A stretch of DNA of 64,000 nt from Macrococcoides bohemicum (GTDB lineage: Bacteria > Bacillota > Bacilli > Staphylococcales > Staphylococcaceae): NCBI RefSeq assembly GCF_042658685.1, contig NZ_JBHSQY010000031.1. The stretch is one strand, 5' to 3'. Of this stretch, positions 26,123 to 35,363 are shown piece by piece. Within the stretch, counting starts at the first letter, position 1. Each line of letters opens with the position of its first letter. Position numbers and translations under genes: made by a program. The notes beneath the pieces are model-generated. The model was not told the DNA's origin. It did no database searches and saw only the letters and a list, made by a program, of their open reading frames with translations.

Positions 26123-26974
26123 ATGGATTTATTAATTGCATTACTCCCTGCATTACTATGGGGAAGTGTTGTACTCATAAACGTTAAAGTGGGTGGTTCT
26201 CCGTATGAACAAATTATGGGTACAGTATTAGGTGCATTCATTATCGGTACAATTACATACTTTATTGTACAACCTGAATTAAATTTGAAAATACTAGCAG
26301 TAGGTATTATTTCTGGTGCTTTTTGGGCACTTGGTCAAGGTAATCAGCTTAAAAGTGTTGAACTGATAGGCGTTTCAAAAACAATGCCTATTTCAACTGG
26401 TTTACAACTTGTGAGTACTACGTTAATTTCTGTACTTTTCTTTAACGAATGGACAACTACAAAAGCAGTAGTACTAGGCATAGCCGCATTATTATTTCTT
26501 GTTATCGGAGTCATTTTAACTTCATTAAAAGGTGACAATGAAGATGGTGGTAATAATAACTATAAGAAAGCTTTGCCCATACTTATAATTTCTACAATCG
26601 GTTATGTTACATACGTTGTCATCGGACAATTCTTCGGAGTTGAAGGATGGGATGCTCTATTTCCACAGGCTATCGGTATGGTGATTGGTGGTATTTTATT
26701 AAGTTTCAAACACCAGCCTAAAAAGAAAAATGTTTTAAAAAATATTATCCCTGGTGTTGTATGGGCACTTGGTAATATGGCTTTATTCTATTCGCAACCG
26801 AAAGTTGGTGTTGCTACTAGCTTCTCATTCTCACAAATGCTAGTTGTAGTTTCAACATTGGGCGGTATTTTTATTTTAAAAGAAAAGAAGACAAAGAAAC
26901 AGTATATCGGTATTGCAATCGGTATTATTCTTATTATTGTAGCAGCATTTTTATTAGGACTAGCTAAAAAATAA
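26123..26974 (+). CDS. glcU: Glucose uptake protein GlcU (GRP/DMT family)
   Basis: Non-PTS sugar importer of 283 residues with ten hydrophobic segments. It starts MDLLIALLPALLWGSVVLIN, and the GAFWALGQGNQLKSVELIGVS block is typical of the glucose/ribose porter family. AAGGAGTG ribosome binding site. It is 17 bases ahead of a glucose dehydrogenase gene, the same pairing as in Bacillus and Staphylococcus, so the pair can bring in free glucose and oxidise it. Confidence 0.92.
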   Translation: MDLLIALLPALLWGSVVLINVKVGGSPYEQIMGTVLGAFIIGTITYFIVQPELNLKILAVGIISGAFWALGQGNQLKSVELIGVSKTMPISTGLQLVSTTLISVLFFNEWTTTKAVVLGIAALLFLVIGVILTSLKGDNEDGGNNNYKKALPILIISTIGYVTYVVIGQFFGVEGWDALFPQAIGMVIGGILLSFKHQPKKKNVLKNIIPGVVWALGNMALFYSQPKVGVATSFSFSQMLVVVSTLGGIFILKEKKTKKQYIGIAIGIILIIVAAFLLGLAKK

Positions 26975-26991
26975 ATACTGGAGGTTTTATG

Positions 26992-27777
26992 ATGTATAAA
27001 GATTTAAAAGATAAGGTTGTCGTTATTACTGGTGCCTCTAGTGGTATCGGTAAAGCTATGGCTGAAGCATTTGGTATTGAAGAGTGTAAAGTAGTCATCA
27101 ATTATAACTCAAGTAAAGATAAAGCAGAGGACGTTGCTGAAATCGTTAAGAAGAATGGAGGAGAAGCAATTACTGTGCAAGGCGATGTTTCCGTAGAAGA
27201 AGACGTTGTTAACATTATACAAACCGCAATCGATACCTTTGGTGGTTTAGATATCATGATTAATAATGCCGGATACGAAAAAGCAACACCATCAGTTGAA
27301 ATGTCAGCCGAAGCATTCAATAATGTCATGCACATTAACTTAACCGGTGCATTTGTCGGTAGTAGAGAAGCATGTAAACATTTTATCGAAACCGGTAAAA
27401 AAGGCAATATCATTAATATTTCTAGTGTACATGATGTCATTCCTTGGCCAAACTACGTGAATTATGCATCAAGTAAAGGTGGCATGAAATTAATGATGGA
27501 AACGATGAGTATGGAGTTTGCACCTAAAAGCATTCGCATCAATAACATTTCTCCAGGGGCCATTGTAACTGAGCACACAAAAGAAAAGTTTAGCGATGAT
27601 AAAACACGAGAAGAAACAGAACGAATGATTCCTATGGGAATTATCGGTGAACCTCATCAGGTTGCAAATGTGGCAACATTCTTAGCAAGTGAAAATGCAA
27701 GTTATATTACAGGTGAAACAATCTATGTGGATGGTGGTATGACAAAATATCCATCATTCATGGGTGGTAAAGGTTAG
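26992..27777 (+). CDS. gdh: Glucose 1-dehydrogenase (SDR family)
   Basis: NAD(P)-dependent oxidation of glucose to gluconolactone. 261 residues, the usual size. Motifs: GASSGIGKA cofactor loop near residue 15, NNAG, the catalytic Ser in ISSVHD, and YASSKGG carrying the catalytic Tyr and Lys. Two adjacent ATGs exist (26989, 26992); the second lies seven bases from GGAGG and matches MYxDLK starts of Bacillus Gdh. Operon with glcU; followed by a terminator. Confidence 0.92.
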   Translation: MYKDLKDKVVVITGASSGIGKAMAEAFGIEECKVVINYNSSKDKAEDVAEIVKKNGGEAITVQGDVSVEEDVVNIIQTAIDTFGGLDIMINNAGYEKATPSVEMSAEAFNNVMHINLTGAFVGSREACKHFIETGKKGNIINISSVHDVIPWPNYVNYASSKGGMKLMMETMSMEFAPKSIRINNISPGAIVTEHTKEKFSDDKTREETERMIPMGIIGEPHQVANVATFLASENASYITGETIYVDGGMTKYPSFMGGKG

Positions 27778-27786
27778 AAAATTAAG

Positions 27787-27821
27787 AGCGTAAGACAAAA
27801 TAATTTGTCCTACGCTTTTTT
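27787..27821. terminator. Terminator between gdh and the AEC transporter gene
   Basis: AGCGTAaGACAAA and TTTGTCcTACGCT arms followed by TTTTTT on the plus strand. It lies exactly between convergent genes and could act in both directions. Confidence 0.8.
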
Positions 27822-28725
27822 ATAACATTACCAGCTGAAATATATACAATATTACTATAGATATTACGATTGTTATATTCGTTACCATACTAATCAGTGG
27901 AATGGTCTTATATTTAAACTCAATTGCGTACGGAATAATCGCTACACCTATCGGTAATAGCCAACCGATAAGTAGAGTCGTTCTAAACATCTCATTAAAT
28001 GGTAATAAGAAGTAACAAATCCCGCCGACAAACGCTCCTAATCCATAATGGAACGCCAAGTATTTCATTGCAATCGGTAAGTAATACTTATCGATTTTAA
28101 AGTTTAAAAAGACACCTAATAATATCATGGATAACGGTAAATTAGCTTTTGATATGATTTCAAAGAAATCCAGCACTTGAGATGGTAATTTAAAGTGAAT
28201 CACATTAAATATCAGCATAATGACATAAGTCATTAACGGTACGGTCTTTAACATACTCATCAATAAATATCTAATATCAAACGTATCGCCACCTTCACTA
28301 AAGTAACTACCGACAAAGTAAGTTACACCAAACATCATAATGGATCCACCGATATCAAACATTCCAAAGTACAGTAATCCTTTAGCACCAAACATCTGCT
28401 CCACAAGTGGATAAGCAAATAATCCAATATTAAAAGCTGAAGCCATCATACCAACTGAGCCACGAATTTGATTATTATATTTCAGAAACAAAAGTATTGC
28501 TAAAAATTTCGCAATGACTGCATATATAATCATGATGACAGGAAGCATAATCAATGATGCATCAATTTCTACCCCGCTTAAAGTTACAATTACAAGGGAA
28601 GGTAATGTTACATTCATCACTAAGACAGCGAGTACTCTACCATCTTCTTCTTTTAAATATTTTAGCTTTTTCAAAATATATCCAAGCATAATCAAAGCGA
28701 TAATCATAATAAAGCTTTGTGTCAT
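27820..28725 (-). CDS. AEC-family transporter (auxin efflux carrier type)
   Basis: 301 residues, about ten hydrophobic segments in two repeats. The start (MIIALIMLGYILKKLKYLK) and MSLPSLV-like segment MNVTLPSLVIVTL place it in the AEC family, whose bacterial members include malate permeases. The substrate is not known. AGAAGG ribosome binding site; transcribed alone. Confidence 0.82.
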   Translation of the reverse strand: MTQSFIMIIALIMLGYILKKLKYLKEEDGRVLAVLVMNVTLPSLVIVTLSGVEIDASLIMLPVIMIIYAVIAKFLAILLFLKYNNQIRGSVGMMASAFNIGLFAYPLVEQMFGAKGLLYFGMFDIGGSIMMFGVTYFVGSYFSEGGDTFDIRYLLMSMLKTVPLMTYVIMLIFNVIHFKLPSQVLDFFEIISKANLPLSMILLGVFLNFKIDKYYLPIAMKYLAFHYGLGAFVGGICYFLLPFNEMFRTTLLIGWLLPIGVAIIPYAIEFKYKTIPLISMVTNITIVISIVILYIFQLVML

Positions 28726-28751
28726 GTTAAACCTTCTCTCTTAATAGCTTG

Positions 28752-29834
28752 TTACAATACTTCTTCAGGTACCCAACCAGTAATACCATCTTTCATAATA
28801 AGTGTATAGCCTAAGTATGAATCATCAATGATAGCCACTTCTTCTCCAATTGATACATCCATGAAATAGTCAGTATAATCATCTTTTAGACGGTAGCCAT
28901 CTTCAATTTCTTTAATAAATTCTGTCTTTACCATAAAGTCTATTCCTGTATGTATGTGTTTTGCCCGAGTGAAATATTCATCACCATCGAATACTTCTAT
29001 TTCAAAATGCGGATAAGTAAACGTATGCGGCTCCTGATATGACACTTCAAAATCCTGAATCACCACTTGTCTCTTATAATCATCTGCTGCCAAAGTTTTT
29101 AATGTGTATTCATCATCTGTATATTCAATGATCAACGCGTTAAGTTGGCCACTATATTTCACTTGATTGCCACCATCGATATCAATGATACGTGACGCTT
29201 CATTTATCTTAATGTTGTTATTCATGAGTCCATCTTCAACATAGTTACATGTCGGAAAATGACCGACCACAACCATTTTTTCAGCATCATGCGTTGCATT
29301 ATAAAAGTATGGCATGTTCAGTGCGTTATAACGTGATGTATTCATATAATCATGTTGATCAAGCCCTGCATGTACAAATATGAAATCTTCTGTTTCAATC
29401 ATCAAAGGTAAATCACGAACGATATCATGAATGTGACTAAAATGCTTACGTACGTCCTTAGCCATATCACTTTGTGATTCATAATCATCCAATGTCTTAC
29501 CGAGTTTATCCAGCGCTTCATGTACAAGTGTGTGGCGGCGTTGCATATAATTGTATAAATAATCTTCTTCCAATTCATCGAAGATACAGTCACAATTCCC
29601 GAGAAGCATATGAACATGTTCATTTTCCAATAATTCTCCTACGAATTCAACGAGTTCTATACTATTAGGACCTTTATCGATAATATCTCCTAAAATAATG
29701 AGTCGATCATCTTCTGTATATCCTACGCTTAATAGCAGATCTTTAAATAAATTAATATTGCCATGAACATCTGAGACAACGATTGTACGTCTATCTGTAA
29801 TTGACATTGTCATGTAGTTATCTTTAATCTTCAT
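28752..29834 (-). CDS. Calcineurin-like metallophosphoesterase
   Basis: 360 residues. The N-terminal catalytic domain has all dimetal motifs: SDVHGN (about 21-26), GDIIDKGPNS, GNCD, and FVHAG. It resembles bacterial PP2A-like Ser/Thr phosphatases and Ap4A hydrolases. The C-terminal 100 residues are beta-rich and end in an SH3-like GITGWVPEEVL. The start is uncertain: the ATG at 29834 overlaps the upstream gene and lacks a good ribosome binding site; ATGs at 29813 and 29807 are possible. Likely cotranscribed with the deacylase gene upstream. Confidence 0.85.
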   Translation of the reverse strand: MKIKDNYMTMSITDRRTIVVSDVHGNINLFKDLLLSVGYTEDDRLIILGDIIDKGPNSIELVEFVGELLENEHVHMLLGNCDCIFDELEEDYLYNYMQRRHTLVHEALDKLGKTLDDYESQSDMAKDVRKHFSHIHDIVRDLPLMIETEDFIFVHAGLDQHDYMNTSRYNALNMPYFYNATHDAEKMVVVGHFPTCNYVEDGLMNNNIKINEASRIIDIDGGNQVKYSGQLNALIIEYTDDEYTLKTLAADDYKRQVVIQDFEVSYQEPHTFTYPHFEIEVFDGDEYFTRAKHIHTGIDFMVKTEFIKEIEDGYRLKDDYTDYFMDVSIGEEVAIIDDSYLGYTLIMKDGITGWVPEEVL

Positions 29835-30306
29835 CGGTAATCGGACTCACTTTCGCATTGATTAATTGCACGAGTTCATCAACATTAACTTTCATCTGAA
29901 TACCTATTTGTCCCGCACTTACGATAATCGTTTCAAGCGATTGAGCAGATGCATCAATCACAGTCGGAAATTGCTTTTTCATACCTACTGGTGAACATCC
30001 TCCTCGAATATAACCTGTAGTCTTTTCCAAATCTTTTACTGCAAGCATTTCTAACTTCTTCTCACCAACTACTTTACTGATGGCTTTAATATTAAGTGTT
30101 GCTTCTACTGGAATAACAGCAACATAATAATTATTTTTACCTTGTAGTACTAATGTTTTATATACTTCTTCAACCGGTTGACCAATTTTATTCGCTACAG
30201 TAATCCCATCAACTTGATCATCTTCTATCGAATATGTAAACGTTTCATAAGAGATTTTCTTTTGATCGAGTTTTCTTAATGCGTTTGTTTTTACTTTTTT
30301 ACTCAT
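29824..30306 (-). CDS. ybaK: Cys-tRNA(Pro)/Cys-tRNA(Cys) deacylase, YbaK/EbsC family
   Basis: Trans-editing enzyme that removes Cys from mischarged tRNA(Pro). 160 residues. The YbaK fold is shown by VYKTLVLQGKNNYYVAVIPV, with the catalytic-site Lys in VYKTLV, and by GYIRGGCSPVGMKKQFPTVID. TTGGAGGC site before the ATG. Its stop codon overlaps the phosphoesterase start. Confidence 0.9.
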   Translation of the reverse strand: MSKKVKTNALRKLDQKKISYETFTYSIEDDQVDGITVANKIGQPVEEVYKTLVLQGKNNYYVAVIPVEATLNIKAISKVVGEKKLEMLAVKDLEKTTGYIRGGCSPVGMKKQFPTVIDASAQSLETIIVSAGQIGIQMKVNVDELVQLINAKVSPITDED

Positions 30307-30383
30307 ATAAATGCCTCCAATATTCTTGTCACTTTATAATATACCACTTTTCATGTATATTTCTTTTAGAAGGGGGTTTTTAA

Positions 30384-30857
30384 ATGACATATAAAGTAGT
30401 ATCGCTCGGCGCATTTTATCTTAGTGGTTTAAAAAGAGAATTCACTACCGAAACAATGGGAGAAATCAAACCACTTTGGGATGATCTTGAACAGAACGGC
30501 ACACTTGCTGACTTACAAACGTTAAATGATGTAGATACTTTAAAAGGTCACATCGGGGCATGCATTAAAACAGAACCATCTGAACATTTAAGTTACTTAA
30601 TTTCAGTTGCTACTATAGAACCGCATGAAAAATATGAAACAGCTTATATCCCAGCATCTGAATGGGTTGTATTTGATGCCATTGGTCCTATACCAACTGC
30701 CATTCAGGAAACATTTGAATATATTTACGGTACGTGGTTTAAAGATGCACCATTCAGACCTTTGCAAACCACTGATTTAGAGTTCTACCCGCTAGATATG
30801 TATTTTGAAACCGAAAACCCAAAAGTAGAAATCTGGATACCTGTAGAAAGGAAGTAA
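30384..30857 (+). CDS. GyrI-like/AraC effector-binding domain protein
   Basis: 157 residues consisting of a single SHV-fold domain of the type seen in GyrI and the ligand-binding half of AraC/MerR-type regulators; no DNA-binding domain is present. Supporting segments are WDDLEQNG, the YIPASEWVVFDAIGPIP strand and PLDMYFETENPKVEIWIPVERK at the end. Such solo proteins may bind small hydrophobic ligands; the function here is unknown. AGAAGGGGG site. Confidence 0.75.
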   Translation: MTYKVVSLGAFYLSGLKREFTTETMGEIKPLWDDLEQNGTLADLQTLNDVDTLKGHIGACIKTEPSEHLSYLISVATIEPHEKYETAYIPASEWVVFDAIGPIPTAIQETFEYIYGTWFKDAPFRPLQTTDLEFYPLDMYFETENPKVEIWIPVERK

Positions 30858-30860
30858 ATA

Positions 30861-31019
30861 ATGAATTTAGAACAACAATTATTAGAACTTAAAGAAGAAT
30901 ATATGAGAATACAAAATGATTTAGAGAAAGTTGAATCAACCGGTCAATCTTCACCAAGGTTAGAACAAAAGCTTATTGAAATCGAAAAAGCCATACAGGA
31001 AACACGCAATAAAATGTAA
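30861..31019 (+). CDS. Small coiled-coil protein (SE1832-like)
   Basis: Translated by hand: 52 residues, MNLEQQLLELKEEYMRIQND at the start and an IEIEKAIQETRNKM end. Nearly all helix, with heptad-like leucines on both sides of a short Ser/Gly/Pro turn (STGQSSPR), so an antiparallel helical hairpin is likely. Length and pattern resemble the small staphylococcal family named after SE1832; function unknown. It begins three bases after the preceding gene with AAAGGAAG, and is followed by a terminator. Confidence 0.8.
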   Translation: MNLEQQLLELKEEYMRIQNDLEKVESTGQSSPRLEQKLIEIEKAIQETRNKM

Positions 31020-31027
31020 TTTTATCT

Positions 31028-31053
31028 GTCACGGTAAAAAACCGTGACTTTTT
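31028..31053 (+). terminator. Rho-independent terminator
   Basis: GTCACGGT / ACCGTGAC perfect 8-bp stem with loop of A residues, followed by TTTTTAT. Ends the two-gene unit starting at 30384. Confidence 0.85.
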
Positions 31054-31112
31054 ATACTCTTTTCCACTATTATTCGTTACAATATATGTATTAAATTTTT
31101 TGGAGTGACTTT

Positions 31113-32258
31113 ATGGACAAACAAATCAAATTACTTATGGCAGTTCAGTTTTTTATATATTTTGGCTTCAGTATCGTTATTCCTGTAATCCCGGCACTTG
31201 TGCATAGTATGAACTTAAATGCATTTCATATGGGATTATTACTTGCCAGTTATTCAATATTTTCGTTTTTAGCAGCGCCATTCTGGGGACATCTATCAGA
31301 TAAAATTGGCCGTAAAAAAATATTGTTCATCGGACTCATCGGTTTTACATTAAGCTTCTTTTTATTCGGTCTTTTTATCGATAACTTAGCAATGCTCTAT
31401 ACTGCACGTATTGTAGGCGGTATCTTCTCCGGTGCTTGCTTCTCAACGACAACAAGCATGGTGAGTGATATGACAAGTGAAGAAGAACGTAATAAATATA
31501 TGGGCCTCATGGGAATGATGATTGGACTTGGTTTCATCTTCGGTCCTGCAGTAGGCGGCTTATTATCAGGTATCAGCTATCAAGTACCATACTTTGTCAC
31601 AAGTGGCATCCTCGTACTTATTGCAGTATTATCCATGCTAACTTTACAAGAAACTTATCATGGCAACAGTGCGAAAGAAACTGATCTAGGTACTTCAAAA
31701 ATGATGACACCACAAATTATACTTATCTTAATTTCAACATTTATCGTGATGTTTACGATGAGTGGTATGGAAAGTACATTCCAGCTCTTTGAAATTGAGA
31801 AAATAAATATCACTACTACTCAAATGGGTCTTCTTTTTATGATCGGTGGATTGATTAATGCCGGTCTTCAAGGTGGTTATTTACGTAAAGTAAAAGATGG
31901 GAAAGAAAAACCCGTTATTATTACAGGTCAGATATTAACAGTTATCGCATTTATCCTATTACCATTCTCTATGAATTTATGGTATGCCGGGCTATGTTTA
32001 GTACTTCTAATGGCTGGTAACGCACTAGTTAGAACGTTGCTTACAAGCCAGCTCACAAAAGAAGGCAACCGTAATAATATGGGTAAACTCACTTCAATCA
32101 GTTATAGTATGGATAGCTTAGGACGTATTCTTGGTCCACTTGCTTTTACCGGAATTTTATCAAATCAAATTGATGCACCGTTTTATTTCGGTGCAATAAT
32201 GACAGTTATAGGTACAATCGTCTTAATGATGTACTTTAAGAAAGGACGTACAGTATGA
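31113..32258 (+). CDS. MFS drug efflux antiporter, DHA1 family (NorA-like)
   Basis: 381 residues with 12 predicted membrane segments. The loop 2-3 motif GHLSDKIGRKKILFIG is present, and motif C appears as GLGFIFGPAVGGLLSG in segment 5, which marks proton-drug antiporters. Length and arrangement resemble NorA/Bmr, but identity looks modest, so the drug spectrum is unknown. GGAGTG site. The next gene overlaps its stop codon (ATGA). Confidence 0.85.
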   Translation: MDKQIKLLMAVQFFIYFGFSIVIPVIPALVHSMNLNAFHMGLLLASYSIFSFLAAPFWGHLSDKIGRKKILFIGLIGFTLSFFLFGLFIDNLAMLYTARIVGGIFSGACFSTTTSMVSDMTSEEERNKYMGLMGMMIGLGFIFGPAVGGLLSGISYQVPYFVTSGILVLIAVLSMLTLQETYHGNSAKETDLGTSKMMTPQIILILISTFIVMFTMSGMESTFQLFEIEKINITTTQMGLLFMIGGLINAGLQGGYLRKVKDGKEKPVIITGQILTVIAFILLPFSMNLWYAGLCLVLLMAGNALVRTLLTSQLTKEGNRNNMGKLTSISYSMDSLGRILGPLAFTGILSNQIDAPFYFGAIMTVIGTIVLMMYFKKGRTV

Positions 32259-32575
32259 TTTTTTTAATTGCATTGTTCACAATAATGTATCTTATTGTGA
32301 GTTACACGAGTATTTATCACTTTAAAATGAATATTTTAAATATATTACGTATTATATTAGGACTAGGGTATTGCTTCTTTATCTATACATCTGTGATGCA
32401 TATCCCGGGAAATATGAAGTACTGGATTACTTTACTTGCGATATGTTTATTGATGAATATTGAAATTGCGGCTTATAAATATAAATTTAATGATTCAAAA
32501 GCAAAAAGAATTCTAGATATCTTTTCCCTTGTTATCGCTTTAATGGTTATTGTAATTACAGCGATATATATTTAA
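32255..32575 (+). CDS. Small membrane protein, unknown function
   Basis: 106 residues with four hydrophobic segments, mostly without charge except in the loop KYKFNDSKAKR. Its ATG overlaps the efflux-pump stop codon, so it is translated from the same message and could assist or regulate the pump; this is inference. Family not recognised. Confidence 0.72.
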   Translation: MIFLIALFTIMYLIVSYTSIYHFKMNILNILRIILGLGYCFFIYTSVMHIPGNMKYWITLLAICLLMNIEIAAYKYKFNDSKAKRILDIFSLVIALMVIVITAIYI

Positions 32576-32607
32576 ACAGGATGCCAAAATAGCATCCTGT
32601 TTTTTTA
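32574..32607. terminator. Bidirectional terminator
   Basis: ACAGGATGC / GCATCCTGT perfect 9-bp stem, loop CAAAATA, followed by TTTTTTT on the plus strand. Lies between the convergent genes ending at 32575 and 32608. Confidence 0.85.
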
Positions 32608-33768
32608 TCATTCATAAAGAACATTCGTTTCTTTAATGCGTTCAATAAATTCATCTACTTGAGCATCATCTACTGCAAGAGAAACACGAATGTATCGATC
32701 ACCTAAACTTCCAAACGGCAGTCCCGGTGTTGTGAGCATGCTTTGTGACTTCAGTAAGAAATCGACATATTCTTCACTGTTAAACTCATCCGGTACTTTT
32801 ATCCAGATAAATATGCCACCCTGCATCGGCTCAAACGGAATATCTGCTTCAGTTAAGGCTTTAGTCACTTTATCACGACGTCTTTTAAATAATTCATTCT
32901 GTTCATTTAAAAACGGTTCACCAAGCTCTAATGCCGCTACAGCACCATCTTGAATAGCACCCCACATACCCACTTGCGTGTGATCCTGGAAATAGTTTAA
33001 GTTCTCGATAATTTCAGCATTACCTACAGCAAAGCCTACGCGTACACCTGACATATTAAACGCTTTAGATAATGAATAGATTTCTATCGCAACATCTTTA
33101 GCGCCAGGTGATTGCAAGATGCTAGGATTCTTTGCATCAAATCCAAATGCAGCATAGGCAAAGTCATGCACAATTTTTGTATCTGTGTCTTTAAAACGAT
33201 TGATTGTTGCATCAAAGAATTCTTTTGTTGCAACTGCACCAGTAGGGTTACTTGGATAATTTAAATAGATTAGTTTTGTATTGTTAAGTTCTGCTTCATC
33301 AATTTTATCGAAATCAGGTAAATAATGATCTTCCGGATACAGTTTCAGTTCATAATGTTCTCCTCTAGCAAGTTTCACACCCGCTAAATAATCTGTGTAT
33401 CCCGGATTTGGTAACAATACACCATCTCCTGGCTCAATCACACATGTCGGTAGGTGCACTAACCCACTTTTCGTACCATATAAAATACAAATTTCTTTGT
33501 CCTGCTCTAATTCGACATCATATACTTCTTTATAGAACTTTTTAATTGCAGCTTTAAATGTTTCTTTCCCTCTAAATACACCGTATTTATTATTTTGTGG
33601 ATTTTGAATACTTTCAGTCAGTGCTTGAATTACGCTATCAGGTACTGGTTTATCAGGTATCCCTACCGCCATATTTATGAGCGACTTACTCCCTACTTCA
33701 AGCTTTCGTCCCATCGTCTTGCCAAAATAACTTTCCGGAATTGTTTCTAATATTTTTGTGTATGCCAT
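32608..33768 (-). CDS. PLP-dependent aminotransferase, class I/II (MtnE-like)
   Basis: 386 residues, fold type I. PLP residues: Lys235 in YSLSKAFNMSG, Asp202 in VHDFAYAAFGFD, NPTG at 174-177. The sequence pattern (HDFAYAAFGFD, YRGKETF-like N-terminus, DYLAGVKLARGE) resembles Bacillus MtnE (YkrV), the transaminase that makes methionine from ketomethylthiobutyrate, and related aspartate/LL-DAP aminotransferases. Its place as last gene of the SAM-riboswitch operon metN-metI-metQ supports a role in methionine salvage, but the donor and substrate are inferred. AGGAGGC site, 12 bases after metQ. Confidence 0.85.
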   Translation of the reverse strand: MAYTKILETIPESYFGKTMGRKLEVGSKSLINMAVGIPDKPVPDSVIQALTESIQNPQNNKYGVFRGKETFKAAIKKFYKEVYDVELEQDKEICILYGTKSGLVHLPTCVIEPGDGVLLPNPGYTDYLAGVKLARGEHYELKLYPEDHYLPDFDKIDEAELNNTKLIYLNYPSNPTGAVATKEFFDATINRFKDTDTKIVHDFAYAAFGFDAKNPSILQSPGAKDVAIEIYSLSKAFNMSGVRVGFAVGNAEIIENLNYFQDHTQVGMWGAIQDGAVAALELGEPFLNEQNELFKRRRDKVTKALTEADIPFEPMQGGIFIWIKVPDEFNSEEYVDFLLKSQSMLTTPGLPFGSLGDRYIRVSLAVDDAQVDEFIERIKETNVLYE

Positions 33769-33779
33769 TACACTGCCTC

Positions 33780-34622
33780 CTATGGTTTATCAAATCCAAC
33801 GAATGATTCATCTATTACTTTATCAAAGGCTTTAGATGTTATTACTTTATTTATATCTTTTGTTAATTGACTATTTTCATTCTTCTTGTTAACAACGATA
33901 CGATTTCGATAATGTTCATCCATCTGCTCTAACTGTAATGCTGATTTCAAATCAATTTTAGAAGCTAATGCAAAGTTACCAGGAATAGCTGATAATCCTA
34001 TACTATCTTTGCTACGTGGTAATTGTGCTGCTTCTACTGCTACAAACTTTAAATTTTTCTTATTATTAATAACATCACGTTCTGAAATTGTAAGTTCATT
34101 TGTCCCTGGTTTAATATCAATAAGGTGTGCTAATTTTAAGGTTTTAAAAGCACGCGCTGCATTAACCGGATCGTTTGGAATTGCAATCTCAGCACTATTA
34201 GGTACTTCTTCAAATGATTTATATTTACCAGAATAAATACCCATCGGTGCAGTTGGAACTTGTCCTGTTGCAACAAGATTGGTCTTATTTTGAGCATTAA
34301 ACTGTTTCATAAATTCAATATGCTGGTATAAATTCGCATCTAAATCACCTTTTGCTAATGATTTATTCGGCTGAATGTAATCAGAGTATTCAACGCGCTC
34401 TACTGTATAGCCTAATTTTTCAAGACCAGGCTGAATTGCTTTCTTTACCATATCAGCATAAGGCCCACTCGTTGCCCCAATACTAACTTTACCTTTATCT
34501 TTGCTTTGCGTACTTTTTACATCCGCATTTTGACGTTCAAATGGATTACCTTTATCTAATAATATCCCAGATAACAATATAACAATGATGCCAGACAATA
34601 TAAAAATAACTATATTCTTCAT
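33780..34622 (-). CDS. metQ: Methionine-binding protein MetQ (NlpA family), non-lipobox form
   Basis: Substrate-binding component of the methionine ABC importer. From the ATG at 34622 (AAGGA site) it has 280 residues. NlpA-family blocks are clear: KVSIGATSGPYADM, GYTVERVEYSDYIQPNKSL, GDLDANLYQHIEFM, and IPNDPVNAARAFKTL. The N-terminus is MKNIVIFILSGIIVILLSGILLD with no Cys anywhere near, so it lacks a lipoprotein attachment site; it is probably held by an uncleaved N-terminal helix or is released. The frame extends 17 lysine-rich codons upstream without a start signal. Confidence 0.9.
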   Translation of the reverse strand: MKNIVIFILSGIIVILLSGILLDKGNPFERQNADVKSTQSKDKGKVSIGATSGPYADMVKKAIQPGLEKLGYTVERVEYSDYIQPNKSLAKGDLDANLYQHIEFMKQFNAQNKTNLVATGQVPTAPMGIYSGKYKSFEEVPNSAEIAIPNDPVNAARAFKTLKLAHLIDIKPGTNELTISERDVINNKKNLKFVAVEAAQLPRSKDSIGLSAIPGNFALASKIDLKSALQLEQMDEHYRNRIVVNKKNENSQLTKDINKVITSKAFDKVIDESFVGFDKP

Positions 34623-34700
34623 ATTTTTCCTTCTTTCGTTTCTTTTATTTTTTCGCTTTTTATTATTTTTCAATTATATTTTACTCTTTCGTTTTACCTA

Positions 34701-35363
34701 TTATCTTTTATCTACACGTTTACTGATAAAGTCACCAGTAATTTGAATCAGTTGTACAAGGATGATGAGTATAATGACTGTTACTATCATCGTAACGTTG
34801 TCATAACGATAATATCCATATCGAATGGCAAGGTCACCAATACCTCCTCCACCGATAACACCGGCTGTTGCGCTATAAGCTAGTATGCTAATAATCGCTA
34901 AAGTAATTGCCTGAAAAATCCCTGACATACTTTCTGGAATTAACACGTCCATAATAATTTGTTTAAGAGATGCACCAGTAGCTACACATGCTTCAATGAC
35001 ACCTTTATCAACTTCCTTTAAAGATGTTTCAATAAGTCTAGCAAATAAAGGGACAGCGGCAAGCGTTAAAGCGACACTTGCAACATAAGGACCATGGGAC
35101 TGCCCAACAATCTTCGTAGCAAATGGCAGTATCGCTACCATCAAAATGATAAACGGAAACGAACGAATGATATTGACGATAAATCCTAATATCGAGTTAA
35201 GTGGTCCATTCGGTAATAGCAATTGATTGCGTGTTAAATAAAGAAGGATACCAAGTGGCAATCCAATAAGAACAGAGAGTGTAATTGCGATACTAGACAT
35301 TAAAATCGTTTCTAAAAATGCTTTATATAATTCTGGTAGAAGTGTTTGAAATTTATCGCTCAT
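34701..35363 (-). CDS. metI: Methionine ABC transporter permease MetI
   Basis: 220 residues with five hydrophobic segments and the EAA-type coupling loop in ARLIETSLKEVDKGVIEACVATGASLKQI. The C-terminal AGVIGGGGIGDLAIRYGYYRYD is diagnostic for MetI. Its ATG directly follows the metN stop, so the two are coupled. It forms the channel with MetN and receives substrate from MetQ. Confidence 0.94.
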   Translation of the reverse strand: MSDKFQTLLPELYKAFLETILMSSIAITLSVLIGLPLGILLYLTRNQLLLPNGPLNSILGFIVNIIRSFPFIILMVAILPFATKIVGQSHGPYVASVALTLAAVPLFARLIETSLKEVDKGVIEACVATGASLKQIIMDVLIPESMSGIFQAITLAIISILAYSATAGVIGGGGIGDLAIRYGYYRYDNVTMIVTVIILIILVQLIQITGDFISKRVDKR

